Part shown: positions 1 to 6,323 of the stretch, in pieces
Layout: each line of letters begins with the position of its first letter
How positions within the stretch are numbered: the stretch's first letter is position 1
The notes under the pieces: generated by a model
The model's database searches: none
What the model was told of the DNA's origin: nothing
Seen by the model: only the letters and a program-made list of their open reading frames with translations
Assembly (NCBI GenBank): GCA_964432925.1
Contig: CAYSPM010000046.1
Location: forward strand, 1-16,961
From: CAYNTC01 sp964432925
Lineage (GTDB): Bacteria; Planctomycetota; Phycisphaerae; Sedimentisphaerales; Anaerobacaceae
Length of the DNA: 16,961 nt
Direction: 5' to 3'
Program-made: the position numbers and the translations under genes

Positions 1-849
1 GATGGTAACAAGGACTCATATCTTGCCAGGCCCGACATCGTCGAAGAAGTTAAGCAGCAGCACAAGTTAGGCTCGATTATTACTATATGCTGGCATGCGG
101 TGCCGCCAACGGCTGATGAGCCGATCACCTTCCAGCCGAAAAAGGGTGAGCCTGCATTGGAGAAGCTCGCAAGCGTGCAGGGTCAACTGACGGATGAGCA
201 GTTCAAAGATGTACTCACACCGGGAACAGATCTGCACAAACGCTGGTGCGCACAGGTCGATACGATAGCTGGGTTTCTGAGGCAGCTTCAGGATGCGAAC
301 GTTCCGGTGCTGTGGCGGCCTTACCATGAGATGAACGGCGAATGGTTCTGGTGGGGCGGCCGGCGAGGAGAATACAGCACTAAGGCACTTTACCGTCAAA
401 TGTTCGATAGGTTCGTAAATCATCACAAACTTAATAATCTTATCTGGGTCTGGAGCGTGGATAGGCCGAGCACGCCAAGAAGGCAGTTCGCTGACTATTT
501 TCCTGGCGGTGAATACCTCGACGTCGTCTCATTGGATGTTTACGGTAGCGACTTTAAGCAATCCTACTACGATGAGCTGCTCAAGCTGGCGGATGGCAAA
601 CCGCTTATCCTTGGTGAGGTTGGAAATCCGCCATCGCTAAAGGTCCTTGAGGAGCAGCCGAAGTGGGCATTGTATGTGATCTGGGCTGAGATGGTTCGGA
701 TGACCGAGCAGGAAACGCTGAAAACCCTGGTCAATGATCCGCGCGTGCTTAGCCTGGACGATGCTGCTTATCACAAGGTAATAGCGCCGTTCCGGGCTGC
801 GTGCGGCCTGCCTCCATTAGGACCAGCCCAGACGCAGCACGCGCAATGA
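1..849 (+). CDS. GH26 beta-mannanase-like glycosidase (5' end missing)
   Basis: The frame is open from base 1, so the gene begins upstream of the window; 282 residues are visible, ending at TGA 847-849. A motif reading WRPYHEMNGEWFWWGG (bases 307-360) is the GH26 signature, with the putative acid/base Glu at 328-330. A second motif, LGEVG, places the putative nucleophile Glu at 616-618. The segment ITICWHA before the first motif matches a barrel strand of this family. GH26 enzymes are retaining glycosidases, mostly endo-beta-1,4-mannanases, with some beta-1,3-xylanases and lichenases, so mannan is the best but unproven substrate guess. Export cannot be judged because the N-terminus is absent. 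The GH5 gene follows after 118 bases on the same strand and may be co-transcribed. The family call is firm; the exact substrate is inference. Confidence 0.88.
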   Translation, partial: DGNKDSYLARPDIVEEVKQQHKLGSIITICWHAVPPTADEPITFQPKKGEPALEKLASVQGQLTDEQFKDVLTPGTDLHKRWCAQVDTIAGFLRQLQDANVPVLWRPYHEMNGEWFWWGGRRGEYSTKALYRQMFDRFVNHHKLNNLIWVWSVDRPSTPRRQFADYFPGGEYLDVVSLDVYGSDFKQSYYDELLKLADGKPLILGEVGNPPSLKVLEEQPKWALYVIWAEMVRMTEQETLKTLVNDPRVLSLDDAAYHKVIAPFRAACGLPPLGPAQTQHAQ

Positions 850-967
850 ATTCCTTGAGTGAGATTGACATGGGATGAATAAAAATAATAGCTGCCTGAG
901 AAATCATCGGCAAGATTGTGTTTGCAAGGCAAGCTTCTATACAGGCTATTAGTAATGGAGAAAAATC

Positions 968-2044
968 ATGAAAAAAACAATCCAGCTCACAGCGATTATC
1001 TTTATAGCGCTATTGTTTCTGCAAAATATCTATGCACAACAAACAGCAGAGAAAAAAGAATATCGCCAATGGTGGAACGAAGATTGGCCAAGACCTCAAA
1101 AGAATCCTCTGGCAAAGAAACTTCCCCTTGTAAAGGTGAGAGGAAATAAATTTGTTGATTCACAGGGTAAAACGATTTTGTTTCGGGGATTATCGATTTC
1201 CGATCCCGATAAGGTCGAAAATCAGGGGCATTGGAATAAGCAGCATTTTGAAAAAGTCAAGGAAATGGGCGCAATGATTGTCCGTATTCCGGTTCACCCT
1301 ATTGCATGGCGAGAGCGTACGCCGGCAAATTACCTGGAGCTGCTCGATCAGGCGGTCCAGTGGTGCACGGAACTTGAGATGTATGTCATAATCGACTGGC
1401 ATAGCATCGGTAATTTGAAGATGGAACTTTTCCAGAATCCGATGTATAACACAACCCAGCGTGAGACGTACGAATTCTGGCGTACGATTGCTAGGCATTT
1501 CAGTGGAAACAATACGGTTGCATTTTACGAACTTTTCAATGAGCCGACAATCTACAGGGGGCAGCTCGGCAGGATGTCGTGGAGCGAATGGAAAAAGTTA
1601 AATGAAGATATGATCAGTCTCATTCGTGCATACGATAAAGAAACAATACCCCTGGTAGCGGGATTTGATTGGGCGTATGACCTGACACCGCTTCACATCG
1701 ACCCGATTCAGGCAGAGGGAATTGGATACGTGACGCATCCTTATTCGAATAAAAGGTCAAAACCGTGGGAGCCTAAGTGGGAGGAGAATTTTGGATTCGC
1801 AGCGGACCGCTACCCCGTTATCGCGACCGAGTTTGGATTTATGCTGCGTAAAGGGCAAGAGGTAGAAGACGACGACTACCCAAAGGTTATTATAAGGTAT
1901 CTTGAGAGCAAGGGGATCGGCTGGATTGCGTGGGTGTATGACCCCCAGTGGCATCCTCAAATGTTGGAATCGTGGGATACGTATGAACTTACAGGAGGCG
2001 GCGAGTTTTTCAAACAGGCTATGCATGGTGAAATAACAAAATAA
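968..2044 (+). CDS. Secreted GH5 family glycosidase (endoglucanase/mannanase-like)
   Basis: This is a 358-residue protein with a signal peptide: two lysines, a hydrophobic core at about 7-20, and a likely cleavage after IYA at residue 23. The ATG at 968 is supported by GGAG at 957-960, seven bases upstream. A GH5 TIM barrel spans roughly residues 54-350. The conserved pieces are FRGLS (Arg73), a DWHS strand (about 143-146), FNEP with acid/base Glu192, THPYS (His257), ATEFG with nucleophile Glu288, and the aromatic WVYDPQW near 322-328. The length is that of a single catalytic domain, with no carbohydrate-binding module or dockerin. GH5 covers cellulases, mannanases, xyloglucanases and others, and the subfamily cannot be fixed by eye. 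The GH26 neighbour makes mannan or glucomannan plausible. It converges on the kelch gene downstream. Confidence 0.9.
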   Translation: MKKTIQLTAIIFIALLFLQNIYAQQTAEKKEYRQWWNEDWPRPQKNPLAKKLPLVKVRGNKFVDSQGKTILFRGLSISDPDKVENQGHWNKQHFEKVKEMGAMIVRIPVHPIAWRERTPANYLELLDQAVQWCTELEMYVIIDWHSIGNLKMELFQNPMYNTTQRETYEFWRTIARHFSGNNTVAFYELFNEPTIYRGQLGRMSWSEWKKLNEDMISLIRAYDKETIPLVAGFDWAYDLTPLHIDPIQAEGIGYVTHPYSNKRSKPWEPKWEENFGFAADRYPVIATEFGFMLRKGQEVEDDDYPKVIIRYLESKGIGWIAWVYDPQWHPQMLESWDTYELTGGGEFFKQAMHGEITK

Positions 2045-2376
2045 CAACCTGCAGAAAAAACTTGATTAAGAGCAACCTAAGATACATTATCCGACTCTGA
2101 AATAGTCCGTAGTGTGTGGCTCTGCACACCAAAATTATTTGAATGCGGAATCCAACCGAGTGCCGTTTCTAAAAAGAAACTGTCACTTTTGTCATTCCTG
2201 CGAAAGCAGGGTACGTGTTCGGGATTGCTGGCAGATATTGGCAAGTATAGGCGTTACTTGTCAGCAGCGGATGACAGATTTTACAGAATATATCAGCCCC
2301 TGCCTGTCTCTCGCTGCGCAATCCGGCTAAACACGTACCCGCCTGAAGGCGGTAGTAGTTGACTTTTTTGAACGTG
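2045..2376. other. Intergenic region with repeat-like DNA
   Basis: These 332 bases lie between the GH5 gene and the decayed dockerin tail of the kelch locus. I see no convincing coding frame; short open frames through 2112-2362 run across the inverted repeat and look repeat-derived. The content is a small AT-rich hairpin (GTTTCT 2165-2170 pairing with AGAAAC 2175-2180) followed by the REP-like element at 2191-2352. No strong hairpin plus T-run terminator is visible for either convergent gene. Confidence 0.6.
2191..2352. repeat. REP-like extended inverted repeat, about 160 nt
   Basis: The left edge has hairpin CCTGC-GAAA-GCAGG (2197-2210), preceded by GTCATT, a combination that resembles the dispersed GTCATTCC...GGAAT palindromes of many bacteria. 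The right edge has hairpin CCGCC-TGAA-GGCGG (2339-2352). The interior is closed by perfect 11-bp arms, GGGTACGTGTT (2209-2219) with AACACGTACCC (2330-2340), then a further 7-bp pair, GGATTGC (2222-2228) with GCAATCC (2318-2324). Inside lies another hairpin, CAAGTA (2242-2247) with TACTTG (2255-2260). The arrangement suggests a small non-autonomous repeat unit (REP/BIME or MITE type) or a structured RNA. No transposase is encoded nearby. Confidence 0.55.
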
Positions 2377-2502
2377 CTATCTTTCTTCCAGCCGGTACAA
2401 CGCGTGGATTCCGAAATCTACTGAATTAATGTTACAGTCGCCATTAATATCACTAGCGACACTGGTTTTGAAGGCTGGCTCTCCGAAAAAATTAGGATTT
2501 GC
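2377..2502 (-). pseudogene. Decayed C-terminal dockerin-like remnant of the kelch gene
   Basis: On the minus strand, 41 codons without a start lie between stops (TAA 2503-2505 and TAG 2377-2379). They contain the dockerin-type calcium loop DINGDCNINSVD followed by FGIHALYRLEE, which fits the DxNxDxxxNxxDxxxLxxxxL pattern. The frame is the same as that of the kelch gene just upstream, which ends at TAG 2572-2574; two in-frame stops separate the kelch body from this tail. The simplest reading is that an ancestral or correctly sequenced kelch protein ended in a dockerin now cut off by mutation or sequence error. It could also be debris from another gene. The motif is clear by eye; the history is inference. 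Confidence 0.6.
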
Positions 2503-2571
2503 TTATTTACATCCTGTCGAAACATGCTCCTTTATTGGCAATATCACCACCGGGCGAAGATCCACTGCCGA

Positions 2572-3702
2572 CTAATATCGGGCTGAGAAACAAGTCCTCA
2601 GTGTCTCCATCTTTCCACCGATCACGTAGATGCGATTGTCCACTACCAAAGAGAGGTGATCGTCCAGCGAAACCGGAAGGGGATCGCGTACATACCAGGT
2701 ATCTGTAGCGGGATCGTAAACATCGACCTTGTTGCTATTCCACATACCCAGAGACCGGCTGCCCTTCATCCCACCGATGAGATATATCTTGCCATTGATA
2801 ATAGGGGCGGCACTGCTGTATGGGAATGCACGAGCCCGATTGGCTGCCAAGGGTTGACAGGAATCAAGATCCCACTGACCTGTCTGGAAGTCAAAGATCA
2901 TCACCTCGCCTGTTATTCTTTCCTCGTCCGGAAGGTACCCGCCGATCAGGTACGCCTTATTACCCACCGTTGCCACAGCGAACATTTGCACGTTTTTTGG
3001 AATACTCGTGACGCTGCGCCAACTGTTTGTGGCAGGTTTGAAAGCCTCAACGACCTGATAGGTAATACCCGCGGTCCAGTAGCCGCCTCCAAAGAGGTAT
3101 ATCTCGCCTTCATAGACCGTCGCAGGTGCCGCTGTCACGAGAGTTGGCTTGCGAGCGCGGGACCTCCATGTATTGGTGGCCGGATTGTACTCCTCTACAA
3201 AGTTAAGTTCGCCGTGCTCCCAGTTCGACCCCAGTTGTCCGTGGGCGCCGAAAACATACAATTTCCCGTCTACGACCGCCCCGGTCAGTTCCTCGACACC
3301 GTAACCCGAATTGTGATTATTGTCTGCTCGACTCGCCCACATGCCGGTGTTGGGGTCAAACATCTCGGTGGACTTCAGGTCACTCCCGCCCTCCTCGTTG
3401 CCCCCAAACACGTATATCTTCTCATCAATGACGCCACCTGTGAACTGATCCCTCTCGATCAACATCGGCGCCTCAACCTGCCATTCGACTCTTGGCACAC
3501 ATGCAGCATCTTGCGGTGCCTGGTTACAGTCCACGAGCCAATTCTGAGTAATCAGGGCAATATCCAACAGGTCCACGCGACAGTCCTTGTTCAGATCACC
3601 TACCAGATCGTACAGACAATCAGAAGCAGGCGAAGTTCCGGTTAACACAAACGCAACCAGTAAAACAACCTTGAACATCTTCATACTGACTTTCTTTATC
3701 AT
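2572..3702 (-). CDS. Secreted kelch-repeat protein with N-terminal dockerin-like motif
   Basis: This 376-residue protein starts at the ATG at 3700-3702, chosen because AAGGAG lies six bases upstream and a signal peptide follows at once (basic residues 3-9, hydrophobic core 11-22, cleavage near 26). Residues 33-56 hold a dockerin-like unit, GDLNKDCRVDLLDIALITQNWL, with calcium-loop Asp residues; only one such unit is present. Residues about 79-376 carry kelch repeats, seen as IYVFGG/LYVFG/IYLFGG/AYLIGG/IYLIGG/IYVIGG strands each followed by a DPxTxxW-type turn. Five repeats are complete. The sixth stops just after IYVIGG, so the propeller looks truncated. Kelch propellers bind partners or glycans, and some are oxidases, but no catalytic residues can be assigned here. 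The dockerin-like unit suggests anchoring or assembly on the cell surface, which is unproven in planctomycetes. Confidence 0.82.
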   Translation of the reverse strand: MIKKVSMKMFKVVLLVAFVLTGTSPASDCLYDLVGDLNKDCRVDLLDIALITQNWLVDCNQAPQDAACVPRVEWQVEAPMLIERDQFTGGVIDEKIYVFGGNEEGGSDLKSTEMFDPNTGMWASRADNNHNSGYGVEELTGAVVDGKLYVFGAHGQLGSNWEHGELNFVEEYNPATNTWRSRARKPTLVTAAPATVYEGEIYLFGGGYWTAGITYQVVEAFKPATNSWRSVTSIPKNVQMFAVATVGNKAYLIGGYLPDEERITGEVMIFDFQTGQWDLDSCQPLAANRARAFPYSSAAPIINGKIYLIGGMKGSRSLGMWNSNKVDVYDPATDTWYVRDPLPVSLDDHLSLVVDNRIYVIGGKMETLRTCFSARY

Positions 3703-3708
3703 TTCCTT

Positions 3709-3714
3709 CTCCTT
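3709..3714 (-). promoter_or_regulatory. Ribosome binding site that fixes the kelch gene start
   Basis: AAGGAG on the minus strand lies six bases before the ATG at 3700-3702. An upstream in-frame ATG at 3766-3768 would place 22 charged residues before the signal peptide and has no comparable site, so the internal start is preferred. Confidence 0.7.
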
Positions 3715-3786
3715 TTTTATTAACACACAACTGTCGGTTTTTTCATGGGCCGAACCGCCTATGGGCATGGCTCACAACCCTTTTTG

Positions 3787-3879
3787 TTATGGCGAATTGT
3801 CCTCCAGCCAATGCAAACACAATATCGCAACATCTATCCGATCCACATTGTAATCGCCTTTTATATCACCGACTATCAT
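3787..3879 (-). pseudogene. Orphan dockerin-like fragment
   Basis: A 30-codon minus-strand frame (ATG 3877-3879, TAA 3787-3789) encodes almost only a dockerin-like half: GDIKGDYNVDRIDVAILCLHWLE. This matches the same planctomycete pattern as the kelch protein, with loop residues D, D and D and the terminal hydrophobic-W-L helix. In-frame TAG codons lie shortly upstream, and polX ends only 45 bases away, so no parent gene remains. It is most likely the C-terminal stub of a degraded secreted protein. No ribosome binding site is seen, and expression as a peptide is unlikely but not excluded. The kelch gene begins 84 bases downstream on the same strand. Confidence 0.6.
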
Positions 3880-3924
3880 AATCCCGCATAAAATCTAGCC
3901 CTAATCTCTGGGTGTTGCATTTGG

Positions 3925-5556
3925 CTATTTTGGTCTTTTGGCTTTGACGAAAGATTTGATTTTGGCGGGCGTTAATGTGTTGAGGACGTCTTTTTTTGTC
4001 ACCCAGCCACGACCGGCGGTTGCGACGCCAAATTGCATAAGGTCCAGGCCGTCAGTGCTATGGGCGTCGGTGCCAATCACCAATTTAACGTTAGCTTCAA
4101 TTGCCATTTTGCAGTGAACATCTTTTAAGTCCAGACGATAAGGATTTGCGTTTACCTCAAGGGCGGTATGAGTCTGAGCAGCGTGATTGATCACAGCCGA
4201 GATGTCTATATCCATCGCTTCTCGCTGTCCGATGAGTCTGCCAGTAGGATGGCCGATACAGTTTACGTAAAGATTGTCCATCGCCTTGAGGGTACGCATT
4301 GTTACCTTTTCGCGCGGGCTGCCCAAGCCGGAATGGATAGAAGCTATCACAAAATCCAAGTCCGCGAGCAATTTATCGTCAAAATCAATTGAACCATTGG
4401 CAAGTATATCGACTTCCGTTCCGGCGAGGATTGTTATGCCTTTTAGTTCTGCATTGATTTTGTGAATTTGCTTGATTTGGTCGGAAAGTTGTTTCGGGGT
4501 CAGACCATTTGCAATTGCGGAGGATTTTGAGTGGTCTGTGATGCAGATGAATTTATAACCGAGCTCTTTTGTAGCTTCAACAAGCTCGCCAATATCATTT
4601 GCGCCGTCGGAAGCAACTGTATGAACGTGGAAGTCTCCCTTTATATCGTCGAGGCCAATTAGTTCAGGTAGAGTGTGTTTCNNNNNNNNNNNNNNNNNNN
4701 NNNNNNNNNNNNNNNNNNNNNNNNNNNNNNNNNNNNNNNNNNNNNNNNNNNNNNNNNNNNNNNNNNNNNNNNNNNNNNNNNCCGGCGGTACGACACGGAC
4801 ATCAACCTGCACAGGTGTAGTTGAAGTTGCAATGATGGCTGAGCTTTTTGTAGGGCCTGCAGCGAGGGTTCGCTCGACGAAATCCGCGTTTGTAAAAGAC
4901 TCGATGATTTGCTTAGCTGGCAAATCTTTTTTGGTTTTGTGTTTGCCAGTGGTGACAAGTATGTCGACGTCGCCGATAGTTTCAGCGCAGCGGCGAAGTG
5001 ACCCTGCGGGCCGGATTCTGTCAATACCAGGTAGGCCCTGAAGGAATGCAGCAACCATATCGGCAGCTTCTGTAGCCTGGTCGAGACGAATTCGGCCGGT
5101 TGACTTTTCAAGAAACTCAATTCCTTTTGCGATTGCAGCAGCTTTTTTCTGGCCAAAGCCAGGAAGCTCTGCGACGGAACCATTCCGAAGCGCAGCTTTG
5201 AGCTGGGTTATATTTGTGACGTTTAGTTTTTCATAGACTGCCTTTGTTCCTTTCGGCCCCATTGTCGGTATTGTAAGCAGCTCAAGCAACGATTGAGGGA
5301 TTTTATTAAGCAGCTCCTGGTACGCTGTAATGTTTCCTGTCTTTATGAACTCTTCGATTTTTGCAAGGCTCGACTTGCCGATGCCCGGCATATTTGCGAG
5401 ATCGCCGGTAGCAAGTAGAGCCTCGATATCGGTGGGTGTATCACCGATGATTCTGGCGACCTTGCGATAGCTATTGATGCGGAAACGATCCTCGCCGAGG
5501 ATTTCCATAATGTTGGCCATTTGGTCGAAAAGTTCACTTAAAACGGCGTTCTTCAT
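3925..5556 (-). CDS. polX: DNA polymerase X family protein with PHP domain (PolX), interrupted by a gap
   Basis: This is a bacterial PolX: a DNA-repair polymerase fused to a PHP metal-dependent phosphoesterase that provides 3'-5' exonuclease or end-processing activity. Counting from a GTG at 5572-5574, the order is helix-hairpin-helix PGIGK (63-67), further HhH-like turns at about 103-108 and 138-142, a palm motif GSLRRCAETIGDVDIL (191-206) with Asp202 and Asp204, and a third acidic Asp258 in VQVDVR. After the gap comes the PHP domain with GDFHVHT, ITDHS, GTEVDI, IASIH, IGHPTG, EVNANPYRLDL and GTDAHS, so all the expected metal ligands are visible. The preferred start is the ATG at 5554-5556 (MKNAVL...), because a TATAAT box sits seven bases before it. 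The N-run removes the fingers/thumb end of the polymerase domain. It is cytoplasmic and shows no link to the glycosidases. Confidence 0.93.
   Translation of the reverse strand: MKNAVLSELFDQMANIMEILGEDRFRINSYRKVARIIGDTPTDIEALLATGDLANMPGIGKSSLAKIEEFIKTGNITAYQELLNKIPQSLLELLTIPTMGPKGTKAVYEKLNVTNITQLKAALRNGSVAELPGFGQKKAAAIAKGIEFLEKSTGRIRLDQATEAADMVAAFLQGLPGIDRIRPAGSLRRCAETIGDVDILVTTGKHKTKKDLPAKQIIESFTNADFVERTLAAGPTKSSAIIATSTTPVQVDVRVVPPXXXXXXXXXXXXXXXXXXXXXXXXXXXXXXXXXXKHTLPELIGLDDIKGDFHVHTVASDGANDIGELVEATKELGYKFICITDHSKSSAIANGLTPKQLSDQIKQIHKINAELKGITILAGTEVDILANGSIDFDDKLLADLDFVIASIHSGLGSPREKVTMRTLKAMDNLYVNCIGHPTGRLIGQREAMDIDISAVINHAAQTHTALEVNANPYRLDLKDVHCKMAIEANVKLVIGTDAHSTDGLDLMQFGVATAGRGWVTKKDVLNTLTPAKIKSFVKAKRPK
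4682..4781. other. Assembly gap of 100 N inside polX
   Basis: Exactly 100 undetermined bases separate the polymerase palm (ending ...VRVVPP) from the PHP domain (starting KHTLPELIGLDDIKGD). Both sides happen to be in frame across 100 bases, but 34 residues are too few for the segment between these motifs in bacterial PolX, which is roughly 65-75 residues longer than what remains here. The N count is therefore probably a placeholder. Confidence 0.85.
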
Positions 5557-5563
5557 AAAGCAA

Positions 5564-5590
5564 ATTATATCCACGTAAAAGATAAATCAA
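5564..5590 (-). promoter_or_regulatory. Candidate polX promoter, possibly giving a leaderless mRNA
   Basis: On the minus strand a perfect TATAAT (5564-5569) is preceded by TTGATT (5585-5590) with a 15-base spacer. The box ends seven bases before the ATG at 5556, the usual distance to a transcription start, so the transcript would begin at or beside the start codon. No Shine-Dalgarno sequence is visible before this ATG, which agrees with leaderless initiation. Confidence 0.45.
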
Positions 5591-5706
5591 AGTGGCAACC
5601 CATTTATATTTTTCAGTTGGTCTTGGTTCTTTTTTAGGGCGAGTTTTAGATTTATCTTGGTTTGATTTTTAATATTTGTAGTCTATCGTCGCTGCTTAAA
5701 AGTCAT

Positions 5707-5741
5707 TTGCTTTCAGAGCAGTACTACGATATTGTATATCG
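5707..5741 (+). promoter_or_regulatory. Candidate promoter with overlapping dyad for the zinc-ribbon gene
   Basis: TTGCTT (5707-5712) and TATTGT (5730-5735) are spaced by 17 bases, about 30 bases ahead of the zinc-ribbon ATG. A perfect dyad, CGATAT-TGT-ATATCG (5727-5741), covers the -10 position and could be a repressor site or an mRNA hairpin. Both hexamers are imperfect, so this is a modest call. Confidence 0.3.
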
Positions 5742-5764
5742 AAAGCCGGTAAGAAAGGAAGACT

Positions 5765-6076
5765 ATGAAGAAGTGTCCATTTTGTAAAGAAGAGATTCAA
5801 GACGAGGCTATTAAGTGTCGGTATTGCGGCGAGTTTTTGGAAAAAACGGATAAAAAGGTGGTAAAATGGTATCATAGTAACTGGACAATTATAGCTGGGA
5901 TTTTGTGTGTTGGGCCGCTTGCTTTACCTTTGGTATGGTTTAATCCACGGCTTAGCGCGACTACGAAAATCGTTGTCAGTTTATTTGTGATAGTGGGTAC
6001 GATTTTACTGTGTTATGCGACGGTGGCGCTGTATGTACACCTCTTGGAACAGGTAGGGGAGATGGGTTTATATTAA
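5765..6076 (+). CDS. Small zinc-ribbon membrane protein
   Basis: This 103-residue protein has an N-terminal zinc ribbon, CPFC-x10-CRYC (Cys4, 7, 18, 21), of the UPF0547-like type. A linker follows, then two hydrophobic segments at about 40-59 and 67-90. The motif GPLALPLVWFNP between them is typical of a widespread family of zinc-ribbon plus two-helix proteins of unknown function. The ribbon probably faces the cytoplasm, with both helices in the inner membrane. The ATG at 5765 follows AAAGGA (5754-5759) at five bases. It is divergent from polX across about 200 bases and shows no link to the glycosidases. No biochemical role can be assigned from sequence. Confidence 0.8.
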   Translation: MKKCPFCKEEIQDEAIKCRYCGEFLEKTDKKVVKWYHSNWTIIAGILCVGPLALPLVWFNPRLSATTKIVVSLFVIVGTILLCYATVALYVHLLEQVGEMGLY

Positions 6077-6310
6077 AGCGATTAGGAACCGATAAGGCGG
6101 CAGATGAGACATGTATCTCGTGAAACATGAAGCGTATACATCCCCCAACATAATTTCAGTGTTCCTGAGAAGGCGTAGCTGTAATTGAGCTGAAACGTCG
6201 AATTTACCATGAAGGATACGCATAGTTCTTCTTGCAATTATTCATATCAGCCCCTAAACTTAAGCGGAGAATAATCATTGTAAGTGCATTGTTATTGTGT
6301 CTATGCGTTT

Positions 6311-6316
6311 GAGGTG
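6311..6316 (+). promoter_or_regulatory. Ribosome binding site that fixes the GH127 start
   Basis: GAGGTG lies seven bases before the ATG at 6324-6326. In-frame GTG (6297) and ATG (6303) codons upstream lack such a site and would add residues before the signal peptide. Confidence 0.55.
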
Positions 6317-6323
6317 CGGGACA

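Noticed and set aside
100..849. GTG at 100 as the start of the GH26 gene
   Set aside because: The same frame is open and GH26-like (ITICWHA) from base 1, so the gene simply enters from outside the window.
865..893. Perfect TTGACA before the GH5 gene as a promoter
   Set aside because: The only good -10 match (AATAAT at 884-889) is 13 bases away, too close; at 15-17 bases no acceptable -10 is present.
2112..2362. Short plus-strand frames after the GH5 gene
   Set aside because: They translate the REP-like inverted repeat and have no recognisable domain or start signal.
2656..3645. A 329-codon plus-strand frame opposite the kelch gene
   Set aside because: It is antisense to a protein with a signal peptide, dockerin-like motif and kelch repeats; its own translation shows no domain pattern.
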